Source: Oscillospiraceae bacterium (GTDB lineage Bacteria; Bacillota; Clostridia; Oscillospirales; Ruminococcaceae). Taken from it: a stretch of 64,000 bases of DNA. The notes beneath the pieces are model-generated. The model ran no database searches. It had not been told where the DNA came from and saw only the letters and a program-made list of their open reading frames with translations. Position numbers and translations under genes: made by a program. Below are positions 1-7,033 of the stretch, piece after piece. Each line of letters begins with the position of its first letter. The stretch's first letter is position 1. The stretch lies in contig JAFRTG010000019.1 of the NCBI GenBank assembly GCA_017427265.1, forward strand, positions 1 to 64,000. Reading direction: 5' to 3'.

Positions 1-1
1 A

Positions 2-508
2 CTTGCTGATACCGTTGTAGAAGCTGTAAAATCGGGGGCTATCCGCAAATTCGTAGTCATGGCAGGCTGTGACGGCAGAGCGAAGTCCAGAAGCTACTAT
101 CAGGAATTTGCAGAGAAGCTGCCAAAAGATACAGTTATTCTCACCGCAGGCTGTGCGAAGTACAAGTATAACAAGCTCGACTTAGGCGACATCGGCGGTA
201 TTCCGAGAGTGCTTGATGCAGGACAGTGCAACGATTCTTATTCACTTGCTCTTATCGCCCTGAAGCTGAAAGAGGTATTCGGACTTGACGATGTGAACGA
301 TCTGCCTATCGCCTATAATATTGCGTGGTATGAGCAGAAAGCCGTTATCGTACTCCTTGCTCTGCTGTATCTCGGAGTGAAGAATATTCACCTCGGACCG
401 ACACTGCCTGCGTTCCTGTCTCCGAATGTGGCAAAGGTTCTTGTAGACAGCTTCGGCATTGCAGGCATTACAACCGTTGACGAGGATATGAGGATTTTTG
501 GCTTATGA
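2..508 (+). CDS. hcp: Hydroxylamine reductase / hybrid cluster protein, C-terminal part
   Basis: The reading frame is open from base 2, so the gene begins upstream of the window and only about the last 168 residues are present. They contain the hybrid-cluster ligands of the Hcp family: the Cys of MAGCDGR (the persulfide position), the Cys of [16 protein letters not shown], the Cys of [10 protein letters not shown], and the Glu and Lys of WYEQKAV. Hcp enzymes hold a [4Fe-2S-3O]-type cluster in the cytoplasm; they reduce hydroxylamine in vitro and are linked to nitric oxide and nitrosative stress. The stop codon overlaps the start of the next gene by 4 bases (ATGA), so the two are probably translationally coupled. 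Identification is firm; the physiological substrate is not decided by sequence. Confidence 0.95.
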   Translation, partial: LADTVVEAVKSGAIRKFVVMAGCDGRAKSRSYYQEFAEKLPKDTVILTAGCAKYKYNKLDLGDIGGIPRVLDAGQCNDSYSLALIALKLKEVFGLDDVNDLPIAYNIAWYEQKAVIVLLALLYLGVKNIHLGPTLPAFLSPNVAKVLVDSFGIAGITTVDEDMRIFGL

Positions 509-978
509 GAAGAAAAGACCGTGAAGTGACCGATCTCAGCGAGATCATAGAGATCATGAAAAACTGCGATGTATGCAGACTGGCTCTGAATGATGACGGC
601 TTTCCGTACATTCTGCCGCTGAATTTCGGTATGGCGGTGAACGAAGATAAGATAACGCTCTATTTTCATAGTGCTTTGGAGGGCTATAAGGTCGGGCTTA
701 TCCAAAAGGATAACAGAGCTTCATTTGAAATGGACTGCAAACATGAGCTGCAATACTTTGAGGACAAGGGCTACTGCACAATGGCATACGAAAGTGTGAT
801 CGGCAGAGGGCATATCCGTATCCTGTCGGAAGAAGAAAAACTGCCTGCCCTGAAACTGCTCATGGCACATTATCATGACGGAAAAGATATGCCGTTCAGC
901 ACGGCGGCGATACCGAGAACGCTTGTATATGCCCTTGAGGTCGAAAGTATATCAGGTAAAAGAAAGCCTGTAAAATAA
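505..978 (+). CDS. NimA-like pyridoxamine 5'-phosphate oxidase-family flavoprotein
   Basis: A 157-residue protein with the split-barrel flavin-binding pattern of the PNPOx-like/NimA family. It opens with RRKDREV, then an [12 protein letters not shown] segment, then [13 protein letters not shown], which is the usual N-terminal block of this family. Members bind FMN or related cofactors. Some reduce nitroimidazoles, but most in anaerobes are uncharacterised oxidoreductases, so drug resistance should not be inferred. It overlaps hcp by 4 bases, so a shared role in redox or nitrosative stress is plausible. A terminator follows at 1018-1047. Confidence 0.85.
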   Translation: MRRKDREVTDLSEIIEIMKNCDVCRLALNDDGFPYILPLNFGMAVNEDKITLYFHSALEGYKVGLIQKDNRASFEMDCKHELQYFEDKGYCTMAYESVIGRGHIRILSEEEKLPALKLLMAHYHDGKDMPFSTAAIPRTLVYALEVESISGKRKPVK

Positions 979-1017
979 TTCTGACTTTGAACCCATTGGA
1001 TTCAAAGTAGATGATAG

Positions 1018-1047
1018 AAAAGCTCTCAGCAATGAGGGCTTTTTCTT
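1018..1047 (+). terminator. Rho-independent terminator after the nim-like gene
   Basis: Arms at 1018-1028 (AAAAGCTCTCA) and 1033-1043 pair over 11 positions with one G-T pair and a GCAA loop, followed by a T-rich tail. Just upstream, 984-1008 carries ACTTTGAA...TTCAAAGT, an inverted repeat that recurs at 3423-3447 before another terminator. Confidence 0.85.
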
Positions 1048-1057
1048 TTCCTGCCGA

Positions 1058-1086
1058 TTGACCTTTTGACCGCAGTATGGTATAAT
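1058..1086 (+). promoter_or_regulatory. Vegetative promoter for the exonuclease gene
   Basis: TTGACC at 1058-1063, a 17-base spacer, and TATAAT at 1081-1086, 35 bases before the start codon at 1122. Confidence 0.8.
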
Positions 1087-1121
1087 TATTCTAAGAAATA
1101 CCGTATCGGGAGTGATGTGAA

Positions 1122-1652
1122 ATGGCAGTTTATATCGTATTTGACGTTGAAACGCCCAATCATGCGAACGACCGTATGAGTGCGATAGGCATAACAGCGA
1201 TAAAGGATAACAAGATCGTTGCGAACTACTTTTCGCTCGTTGATCCCGAAACGCATTTCGACTACTTCAACACTCAGCTCACTGGCATAGATGCCGATAA
1301 AGTCAAGGGCGCTCCGAACTTCGCAGAGCTGTGGAAGAAGATTGAGCCTATCATGAGCAAGGGTATCCTCGTTGCCCATAATGCCGTATTCGATATGAGC
1401 GTTCTCCGTGCTTGTCTGCGTGATTACGGTATCTCTTGGAAACCAACTGCAAAATACCTTTGTACGGTACAGATCGGCAGGCGTGTTCTGCCGGATATGA
1501 AACATAACCTCAATGTGATGTGCGATTACTACGGTATTGCTCTTGATCATCATCAGGCAGACAGTGATAGTCATGCCTGTGCAGAGATATTGCTACGGTA
1601 TATGGAAAGCGGTGTTGATGTGAGCAAATATATACGGTATTACACATTCTAA
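1122..1652 (+). CDS. DnaQ-like 3'-5' exonuclease (DEDDh family)
   Basis: A 176-residue single-domain exonuclease. The three Exo motifs are visible: Asp8 and Glu10 in FDVETPN (Exo I), Asp91 in HNAVFDMSVL (Exo II), and His144 with Asp149 in HHQADSD (Exo III, DEDDh type). These acidic residues bind two metal ions and remove nucleotides from DNA or RNA 3' ends. The length fits a free-standing exonuclease of the DNA polymerase III epsilon/RNase T group rather than a polymerase-fused domain. It has its own promoter just upstream and is probably monocistronic. The substrate cannot be told from sequence. Confidence 0.88.
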   Translation: MAVYIVFDVETPNHANDRMSAIGITAIKDNKIVANYFSLVDPETHFDYFNTQLTGIDADKVKGAPNFAELWKKIEPIMSKGILVAHNAVFDMSVLRACLRDYGISWKPTAKYLCTVQIGRRVLPDMKHNLNVMCDYYGIALDHHQADSDSHACAEILLRYMESGVDVSKYIRYYTF

Positions 1653-1741
1653 GAGTGATACACAGTAACAATTATTGCTCATGAAGGATTGCTTTATACA
1701 GCACAAAAGAGCCTTGCGCCATGCAAAGCTCTTTTACTCAA

Positions 1742-2251
1742 CTATTTTGCCACAAGCTCCGCAACCTCCTGTGGCGTTTCCTGATATCCGTTCTTCGCCC
1801 AATAAATGTACAGCTTATACACACCGCCGATCTTGTAGACAATCTCCCACGCATTGGCGGTATCGCCCAGCCTTGCGAAGAAACGGCGGTCAAATTCATC
1901 TTCAAGTAAATAGAGTCTATCTATCTTCATCAATATACTGATGAAGTTACGGTGCTTATACATATGCTCGAACAACCATACGATATAGGGTTTCAGGCTC
2001 TCCTGTGTCAGCGTAAGATAGTTTTCATCGGTACTTGACAGCCACTCGTCCGTGACCGTTTCAATATAGTACCTCAGAATATCGTCCTTATCCTGAAAAT
2101 TTCGGTAGAAGGACACTCTGCCCGACTGTGCTTCCGTGATAATATCGACTACCGTGATCTCATGATAATCTCTCTTTTTCAATAGCCTGATGAACGCCGC
2201 TGCGATTCGGTCTTTGACCGTTTCAGGGCGCTTTTTTGTTCCTTTTTTCAT
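1742..2251 (-). CDS. TetR/AcrR-family transcriptional regulator
   Basis: The ATG at 2251 is chosen because GGGAGG lies 12 bases upstream of it; a longer frame begins with TTG at 2281 but would place that ribosome site inside the coding region. The product is 169 residues. Its N-terminal helix-turn-helix (around TVKDRIAAAFIRLLKKRDYHEITVVDI...SFYRNFQDKDDIL) is a clear TetR DNA-binding domain, and the C-terminal part resembles the TetR_C group found next to hydrolase or dehydrogenase genes. It is divergent from the hydrolase at 2396 and probably represses it; an inverted repeat at 2320-2352 overlaps the hydrolase promoter. Confidence 0.88.
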   Translation of the reverse strand: MKKGTKKRPETVKDRIAAAFIRLLKKRDYHEITVVDIITEAQSGRVSFYRNFQDKDDILRYYIETVTDEWLSSTDENYLTLTQESLKPYIVWLFEHMYKHRNFISILMKIDRLYLLEDEFDRRFFARLGDTANAWEIVYKIGGVYKLYIYWAKNGYQETPQEVAELVAK

Positions 2252-2295
2252 AATGATACAAAACCTCCCGAAGTGTACCAAATTGCCCGGAAGTA

Positions 2296-2352
2296 TTGAC
2301 TTTCAGGGCTTTTCATGCTATACTGATGATACAAATGAACCATATTCAGTAT
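2296..2352 (+). promoter_or_regulatory. Hydrolase promoter with candidate TetR operator
   Basis: TTGACT at 2296-2301 and TATACT at 2319-2324 are separated by 17 bases. An inverted repeat, ATACTGA at 2320-2326 and TCAGTAT at 2346-2352, starts inside the -10 box and extends past the expected transcription start, where a TetR repressor would block transcription. The operator role is inferred from position and symmetry. Confidence 0.65.
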
Positions 2353-2395
2353 AACACATAAATCCCATGCTGTCAAGGAAAGGAAGGAATCGGAG

Positions 2396-3379
2396 ATGAA
2401 AAAGGCTATTAAAATCGTACTTGTTATACTGTTGATCTTAGTCATTCTCGTGGTCGTGTTTGTCATGGCATTGGGGAAAATGGCAAAAGAGAGAAACGAT
2501 AATTATTATAAATACACGAACCCTGTGGGAGAGATCGAGACGAAATTTACTCCGATGGGTTCAAGTGACGTTTCAAGCGTGGAATACAAATCGAATAATG
2601 AGCAGATTGGCAGATTTGTGGTTTACTATCCGACACAGCTTGAAAATGAAACGAAAAAATACCCTGTTGTATTATGGGCAAACGGTACTGGCAGCAAATC
2701 GGATACATATACATCTTTCCTGAAACATCTTTCTTCTTGGGGCTTCATAGTTATTTCTAATGATGATGAGAACACAAGGACTGGCGAATCTCTGAATGCA
2801 GGTATTGACCTGCTTATAGCAGAAAACGAAAATGCAGACAACGTGATGTATCAAAAAATAGATATGAGCAATATCGGCATCGGCGGACATTCTCAGGGCG
2901 GACCGGCAGTGTTTAATATGGCAACTGTTCAGCCCCACGCAGATATGATCAAAACGGTGTATGCAGTCAGCGCAACATCATCGTATCATACCAAAGTGTT
3001 CAAAGACGGCTGGGAATATGATATTTCAAAGGTGAATATTCCGACTATGCTGACTGCGGGAACACAAAGTTTTGATGCCGGAACAGCCACTTCTGCCGAC
3101 CAGGAGTCGGACGAGAAAGCGGGAATCATGCAAGGCATCTGTCCTCTGTGGAGCCTGGATGAAAACTTCGGCTTGCTTCCGGATACTGTAGATAAACTCT
3201 ATGTACGCAAAAAGAATGTCGATCACGGAGATTCCTACTTGCAATTTGATGCTTATATGACAGCTTGGTTCATGTGGCAGTTACAAGGCGATACCGAAGC
3301 TGCAAAGGCATTCACTGGTGACAGCCCTGAGATCATGAGCAACCCGCTGTATCAGGATCAGAGGATAGATATGGAATAA
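2396..3379 (+). CDS. Membrane-anchored alpha/beta hydrolase
   Basis: A 327-residue protein with one N-terminal membrane segment (residues about 5-28, VLVILLILVILVVVFVMAL) and an alpha/beta-hydrolase body that would lie outside the cell. The nucleophile elbow GHSQGG places Ser166, and a late DHGDS supplies a likely catalytic His. The pattern resembles the dienelactone hydrolase/chlorophyllase/PET-hydrolase branch of esterases, but the substrate is unknown. Ribosome site AAGGAAGG precedes the ATG. The gene is divergent from, and probably controlled by, the TetR protein at 1742-2251. Ten bases after its stop a good ribosome site (AAGGAG) is followed by an ATG frame of only six codons, which may be a truncated downstream gene. 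Confidence 0.8.
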   Translation: MKKAIKIVLVILLILVILVVVFVMALGKMAKERNDNYYKYTNPVGEIETKFTPMGSSDVSSVEYKSNNEQIGRFVVYYPTQLENETKKYPVVLWANGTGSKSDTYTSFLKHLSSWGFIVISNDDENTRTGESLNAGIDLLIAENENADNVMYQKIDMSNIGIGGHSQGGPAVFNMATVQPHADMIKTVYAVSATSSYHTKVFKDGWEYDISKVNIPTMLTAGTQSFDAGTATSADQESDEKAGIMQGICPLWSLDENFGLLPDTVDKLYVRKKNVDHGDSYLQFDAYMTAWFMWQLQGDTEAAKAFTGDSPEIMSNPLYQDQRIDME

Positions 3380-3454
3380 TAACTATAAGGAGTTTCTATG
3401 AAAATATCAACAATATAAAAAGACTTTGAACCCACCGGAATCAAAGTCGTTACA

Positions 3455-3490
3455 GAGCTGTTGCTATAAGCAATGGCTCTTTTTCTTTTT
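3455..3490 (+). terminator. Rho-independent terminator after the hydrolase
   Basis: GAGCTGTTGCT (3455-3465) pairs with AGCAATGGCTC (3469-3479) over 11 positions including two G-T pairs, followed by a T-rich tail. It is preceded at 3423-3447 by the same ACTTTGA...TCAAAGT inverted repeat seen before the terminator at 1018. Confidence 0.8.
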
Positions 3491-4107
3491 GAAGAAATAT
3501 CTCAGAAGCACAAATTTTGTCTATCTGAAATGGTATAATAAAAGAATTTGAAGAATTGTTTCAGTTATGGAAATTATGTCGAACTGTTTTGGTATAATCA
3601 GGATAGACAAGCATACAGCTCGGTTTTTGTAAGTTCATTGACAGTTCCATACAGACGAATCGAAAGAGATTTTTCTATGGGAGGTGGTAAATGTGTACTG
3701 GACAATGACAATAGATCACGCTCTGCATTGATTGCCTTGCGATAAATCTATGCTGTTACAAAAATTGAGAAGTAGTATGCGGCTTCAAACGGCATAAAGG
3801 CGGTCTGTGCAGTTACAGGCCGCCTTTTTTCTATGTGTATATTGTGATGATTTGGAGAAAACTGTGTGATAGCAGAAACGCTTTATTATGCACAGAATGC
3901 TGATATTTCATCGCAGGTACGCAGTTTTATTGAGTTTGACAGATGATTGAAAGATTTTAGCCAAAACCTTAGATTTTGTGGAGAATAGGCGGTTTTCTGA
4001 AAAACAGGGCGTTTCAAAAATGAGACACCCTGAAACGACGCTATATCTTGCTTTTTCAAGCGTGATAGGTCATAATAGATGTATGCGCACCGAGGTGTGC
4101 ATAGCCG
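3491..4107. other. Intergenic A+T-rich stretch without a convincing gene
   Basis: No frame here has both a ribosome site and protein-like composition. A ribosome-like GGGAGGTGG at 3678-3686 leads only to very short frames. Two TATAAT-like boxes (near 3533 and 3593) have no matching -35. A strong hairpin lies at 3796-3830. From about 3870 to 4060 the sequence is A+T rich with no visible motif. The stretch may hold a decayed gene at the left edge of the mobile region. Confidence 0.4.
3796..3830 (+). terminator. Terminator hairpin in the intergenic region
   Basis: Thirteen-base arms (3796-3808 and 3815-3827, AAAGGCGG.CTGT against ACAG.CCGCCTTT) with a six-base loop, followed by TTT. No intact gene precedes it, which suggests a lost or very short transcript upstream. 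Confidence 0.7.
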
Positions 4108-4254
4108 TATAGTGAACCTATTGCGCAAGGGGTTACTCGATCACTGTATGGAATTGAATATGGTACGATCAAATGAACGAGTGATGTTTGGTTGTCGGAC
4201 GGTTTATGCCGATTGACAGTCTCACTGTGTTCATTTGCACATTTCCGTCCGACA
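4108..4254 (+). promoter_or_regulatory. Structured leader upstream of the XRE regulator
   Basis: Two stems are visible. TATAGTGA near 4110 pairs with TCACTGTA near 4141 (one G-T pair). A perfect 10-base stem joins 4193-4202 (TGTCGGACGG) to 4245-4254 (CCGTCCGACA), ending just before the AGGAAAGGACGGAG ribosome site of the gene at 4275. The second hairpin could influence start-site access. The function is inferred. Confidence 0.45.
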
Positions 4255-4274
4255 GGAAAGGACGGAGATGTTTT

Positions 4275-4766
4275 ATGAAATCTACATATAATGATCCCCA
4301 GGTGAAGCTGAACACCAACCGTAGGGGCAAGACCGATTATGATATAGTAGTCTATGGCACAAGGAGTCTGCGTAAACAGCTTGATGATACCGTAGCTGCT
4401 GCGATCCGCCGATATATGGAAGAAAAGGAGATCGGCACAAGAAAGCTGTCCAGGCTTACGGGGATTCCAAAGGGTACAATCTCCCGTTACCGCAACGGTA
4501 CGGCGAAGTACGATCCCGACTATCTCTGTGCTATCTGCATCGCGCTCAGACTGCAAACTTGCAGACAGCGGCACTTGTTCAGAATGCTCAACTGGAAGAT
4601 GCCTGACGAACGTGGCAGAAAGAGAAACAGAGCCTATATCATCAGGGAGTTCCTTGACGGCTGCTTCTATGATGAGAGCTATACGGTCGCTCTCTGCAAT
4701 CAGCGTCTGGTCGATGCCGGAGAAGTGTCCCTCACTCCGCTGTTCCCTCCGAAGGAGGGCAAGTGA
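4275..4766 (+). CDS. XRE-type helix-turn-helix regulator of the mobile element
   Basis: The ATG at 4275 follows a GGACGGAG ribosome site; the frame also extends upstream, but only through the hairpin-forming leader. The protein has 163 residues. A Cro/C1-type HTH spans roughly residues 45-95 (AAIRRYMEEKEIGTRKLSRLTGIPKGTISRYRNG...PDYLCAICIALRL). The rest is basic and unrecognised. Its stop overlaps the next start by one base (TGATG). It is probably the element's own regulator; no target is visible except the leader in front of it. Confidence 0.8.
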   Translation: MKSTYNDPQVKLNTNRRGKTDYDIVVYGTRSLRKQLDDTVAAAIRRYMEEKEIGTRKLSRLTGIPKGTISRYRNGTAKYDPDYLCAICIALRLQTCRQRHLFRMLNWKMPDERGRKRNRAYIIREFLDGCFYDESYTVALCNQRLVDAGEVSLTPLFPPKEGK

Positions 4767-5200
4767 TGACGGGATTTTTCTATATGCACTTTGGTGATGA
4801 TGTGCCTAAGAACATTGAAAAGGAGTATAACAGGCTTCTTCTGCACGAACAGTATCTTGAAAAAAAGGAGCAGAAGTATCGTATCCAGACGGCTACATTT
4901 GAAGATGTTATCACCGTATGTCCTGATCCCGAAACTCTCCCCATTAACGAGATCGAACTTGAGCGGGAGCGACTTCATAATGAGCGCCTGAAATATCTTC
5001 CTGTTGCTCTCAACCTTCTCAAAGCTGACTATCCCGACCTTTATCGGCTTATCGTGGAGTATTATTACGCTGAGACTAAGACCACAATGGCGGATTTAGG
5101 GAAACGCCACGGTCTGACCACCGAAACAGTACGCTATCGGATAAAGTCTGCCAAAGAGAAACTGAAATTATACATCATCATGCACGAAAACAAGGAGTAG
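4766..5200 (+). CDS. Sigma-70 region 4-like HTH protein of the mobile element
   Basis: The protein has 144 residues from the ATG at 4766, coupled to the regulator before it. The C-terminal third (KADYPDLYRLIVEYYYAETKTTMADLGKRHG and TTETVRYRIKSAKEKLKLYI) has the shape of sigma-70 region 4, as in the small sigma-like proteins common in Clostridial conjugative elements and phages. The N-terminal half is charged and helical (EKEYNRLLLHEQYLEKKEQKY) with no sigma region 2, so it is more likely an activator or transcript-control protein than a complete sigma factor. No target promoter can be assigned. Confidence 0.72.
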   Translation: MTGFFYMHFGDDVPKNIEKEYNRLLLHEQYLEKKEQKYRIQTATFEDVITVCPDPETLPINEIELERERLHNERLKYLPVALNLLKADYPDLYRLIVEYYYAETKTTMADLGKRHGLTTETVRYRIKSAKEKLKLYIIMHENKE

Positions 5201-5362
5201 AATTTGTGCGCAATAACGATTTTTCTTTTTTCGATGAAAAAAATCATGAAAATCTTGCCCGATTCTTCAAATTCTGTGCTTGATATTATAGAGGGCGTTC
5301 GCTCCATGAGCCAATAAGCTCTCTTATCCTCCTTCCTACACGAAGGTTGTGTTTGAGCTGAG

Positions 5363-5407
5363 GGAACGGCACAGCTACTTTGTCCATTTTCAGGCTGTAC
5401 CGTTTCC
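5363..5407 (+). other. Long hairpin in the antirepressor leader region
   Basis: GGAACGGCACAGC (5363-5375) pairs with GCTGTACCGTTTCC (5394-5407), broken only by small irregularities, around an 18-base loop. It lies in the 463-base gap between the sigma-like gene and the antirepressor, which otherwise holds no gene and is filled with hairpins. There is no T-run, so it is not an ordinary terminator. Confidence 0.55.
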
Positions 5408-5467
5408 GGAGGTTCGTTTTTCTTTCATTTTTCGATGCTCTATCGAAACTCCTTTCACTAAGACAGC

Positions 5468-5523
5468 AGAGATGCTGTCGGGAGAGCCTGAGCTTCGGTT
5501 CAGGTTCTGCCAAAAACATCTCT
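5468..5523 (+). ncRNA. Structured RNA element, copy 1 (GTCGGGAG/CTGCC type)
   Basis: Outer stem AGAGATG (5468-5474) with CATCTCT (5517-5523). Inside lie the conserved GTCGGGAG (5477-5484), a variable inner hairpin (AGCCTGA with TCAGGTT) and the conserved CTGCC (5507-5511). Two further copies with different stem sequences but the same GTCGGGAG and CTGCC occur at 6439-6487 and 6517-6572. Different paired bases around the same constant blocks suggest a selected RNA structure. I cannot match it to a named class. Confidence 0.6.
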
Positions 5524-5573
5524 GAATGTGACAGTTCCATTTCTCCTATTTTCATATTGGCAGGAATACTGCC

Positions 5574-5618
5574 ACTCCTGCGTCGGGGGCGGTTCTCCGT
5601 TCCCGACAATTCAGGAGT
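5574..5618 (+). other. Nested perfect hairpin before the antirepressor
   Basis: ACTCCTG (5574-5580) pairs with CAGGAGT (5612-5618) and GTCGGG (5582-5587) with CCCGAC (5602-5607), capped by CGG-TTCT-CCG. A small GGCAG/CTGCC hairpin (5559-5573) adjoins it. It resembles the copy 1 element in using GTCGGG but pairs differently. It ends 46 bases before the antirepressor start. Confidence 0.55.
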
Positions 5619-5663
5619 ACATCACAAACAAAACACCGACAAGATAGAGAGAGGGTGTTCTAT

Positions 5664-6440
5664 ATGAATGAGATCACAATTGCTGTGAAATACGATAATG
5701 ATAATCCCACCGTGAGCGGACGGGAGCTTCATGCTGCTCTTATGGTCGATACCCGTTACATCGACTGGTTCAAAAGAATGTGCGAATATGACTTTGTTGA
5801 GGGCAGGGATTTCAACTTACTCAAATTTGAGAAAGTTCAAATCGAAGGCAACAGGCGTGTTGTAAGAAATATTATCGACCATCAGCTCACCATTGATATG
5901 GCAAAGCAGCTCTGTATGATCCAGCGTACCGAGATTGGCAAGCGATGCCGTGAATATTTCATAAACCTTGAAAAACAGTGGAACAGTCCCGATGCTGTCA
6001 TGGCGAGAGCATTACAGATCGCAGACCAGAAACTGGAGCTTGCCAAACAGCAGAACGGCAGCCTTATCGAAACAACTGCTGTTCAGGCAAAGCAGATCGA
6101 GGAAATGAAGCCGAAGGCGACATATTGCGATATGGTATTGCAATCCGCAGGGCTTATGCCCATAACCACGATTGCAAAGGACTACGGAAAGTCCGCAAAG
6201 TGGCTGAACAAGTGGCTTCATGAACATGGCATACAGTACAAGCTCGGTAAAGTATGGCTTCTGTATCAGAAGTATGCTGATCGTGGCTATGTTAAGTCAA
6301 AGACTTTTACTGTCTTGGACGAGAACGGTGATTCCATTGCCAAACCGAATACACAATGGACGCAGCGTGGAAGAATGTTCATTTACGAACAGTTGAAGAA
6401 AGAAGGTATCCTGCCCCTCATTGAGCAGGACGATAGCTGA
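5664..6440 (+). CDS. Phage-type antirepressor (AntA/AntB plus KilAC)
   Basis: The ATG at 5664 is preceded by GAGAGGG; an in-frame GTG lies nine bases earlier. The product is 258 residues. Residues about 10-80 form an AntA/AntB domain (VSGRELHAALMVDTRYIDWFKRMCEY...GRDFN, then DHQLTIDMAKQLCMIQRTEIGKRCREYF). A short helical stretch follows, then a C-terminal KilAC DNA-binding domain (YGKSAKWLNKWLHEHGIQYK...GYVKSKTF). Phage antirepressors of this kind relieve repression of lytic or excision genes. Its position between the regulators and the excisionase/integrase fits a switch controlling excision. Confidence 0.9.
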   Translation: MNEITIAVKYDNDNPTVSGRELHAALMVDTRYIDWFKRMCEYDFVEGRDFNLLKFEKVQIEGNRRVVRNIIDHQLTIDMAKQLCMIQRTEIGKRCREYFINLEKQWNSPDAVMARALQIADQKLELAKQQNGSLIETTAVQAKQIEEMKPKATYCDMVLQSAGLMPITTIAKDYGKSAKWLNKWLHEHGIQYKLGKVWLLYQKYADRGYVKSKTFTVLDENGDSIAKPNTQWTQRGRMFIYEQLKKEGILPLIEQDDS

Positions 6441-6487
6441 AACGCTGTCGGGAGTATCCGTTCATCGGGTACTGCCTATGGTGCTTC
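6439..6487 (+). ncRNA. Structured RNA element, copy 2 (GTCGGGAG/CTGCC type)
   Basis: It overlaps the antirepressor stop codon. GTCGGGAG at 6447-6454, inner hairpin TATCCG/CGGGTA (6455-6460, 6466-6471), CTGCC at 6472-6476, and a weaker outer stem GAAACGC with GTGCTTC (one mismatch). Confidence 0.5.
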
Positions 6488-6516
6488 ACACACACCTCCT
6501 TGTTTTGAACGACGGC

Positions 6517-6572
6517 TGATGTGCCGTCGGGAGCTTCTATTCCTCGGAGTAGGAGCTGCCAACAGTACATCA
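6517..6572 (+). ncRNA. Structured RNA element, copy 3 (GTCGGGAG/CTGCC type)
   Basis: Outer stem TGATGT (6517-6522) with ACATCA (6567-6572). GTCGGGAG at 6526-6533 and CTGCC at 6556-6560 enclose an inner hairpin CTTCTATT/AGTAGGAG whose eight pairs include two G-T pairs. It lies 118 bases before the excisionase start. Confidence 0.55.
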
Positions 6573-6690
6573 ATCTTTGGGCATAAAAATAACCGACAGA
6601 CGATGTATTTACAGCATCTTGAAAACTGAATATGAAACATCAACGCTATTTGTTTTCTTTTTCTTCTTCCTGAGAGATAGGAGGAGCGTT

Positions 6691-6915
6691 ATGCCGAAAA
6701 AATCTGTTAGACAGATGTTCAGGAAATATCCTGATGTAGTTACGATACCACAAGTATGTGAAATGCTCGGTGTCAGCCGTAACTACGCATACCTATTAGT
6801 AAAGCAGGGAAAGCTCACAAGGCTTGACTTGGGACGCATCGTCAGAGTGACAAAATCCTCTGTGATCGAGCTAAAGGAAAAAAGTTTACAAAAATCGGAG
6901 AATTCCCCAGTGTAA
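6691..6915 (+). CDS. xis: Excisionase (MerR/AlpA-like helix-turn-helix)
   Basis: The ATG at 6691 has a strong ribosome site (AGGAGG) six bases upstream. The 74-residue protein is almost entirely one winged-helix excisionase domain (VTIPQVCEMLGVSRNYAYLLVKQGKL...LGRIVRVTKSSVIELKEK). Proteins of this type bind next to the attachment site and steer the neighbouring tyrosine integrase towards excision. It is followed by the integrase with its own promoter between them. Confidence 0.85.
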   Translation: MPKKSVRQMFRKYPDVVTIPQVCEMLGVSRNYAYLLVKQGKLTRLDLGRIVRVTKSSVIELKEKSLQKSENSPV

Positions 6916-6950
6916 AGCGCCGAAAAAAGGATTAAAGCGGTCTGATCGTA

Positions 6951-6979
6951 TTGCATTATATTTGGTTACGCGCTATAAT
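6951..6979 (+). promoter_or_regulatory. Promoter of the integrase gene
   Basis: TTGCAT at 6951-6956 and TATAAT at 6974-6979 with a 17-base spacer, about 55 bases before the integrase start. The -10 region begins a 13-base string, TATAATAGAGTAG (6974-6986), that is repeated at 8598-8610 on the other side of the gene. Confidence 0.7.
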
Positions 6980-7033
6980 AGAGTAGTCAACAGCAGACTT
7001 CTACCGCTTTCAACTCAAAGGAGGATATTAGAA

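Noticed and set aside
505-978. Calling the nim-like gene a nitroimidazole resistance gene
   Set aside because: Family membership alone does not show this activity, and most anaerobe homologues are uncharacterised.
3548-3745. A 65-codon plus-strand frame after the hydrolase terminator
   Set aside because: No ribosome site and no protein-like pattern; it may be remains of a decayed gene but cannot be supported.
3886-4128. An 80-codon minus-strand frame in the gap before the XRE gene
   Set aside because: No ribosome site or domain; it overlaps leader structures of the next gene and looks like an intergenic by-product.
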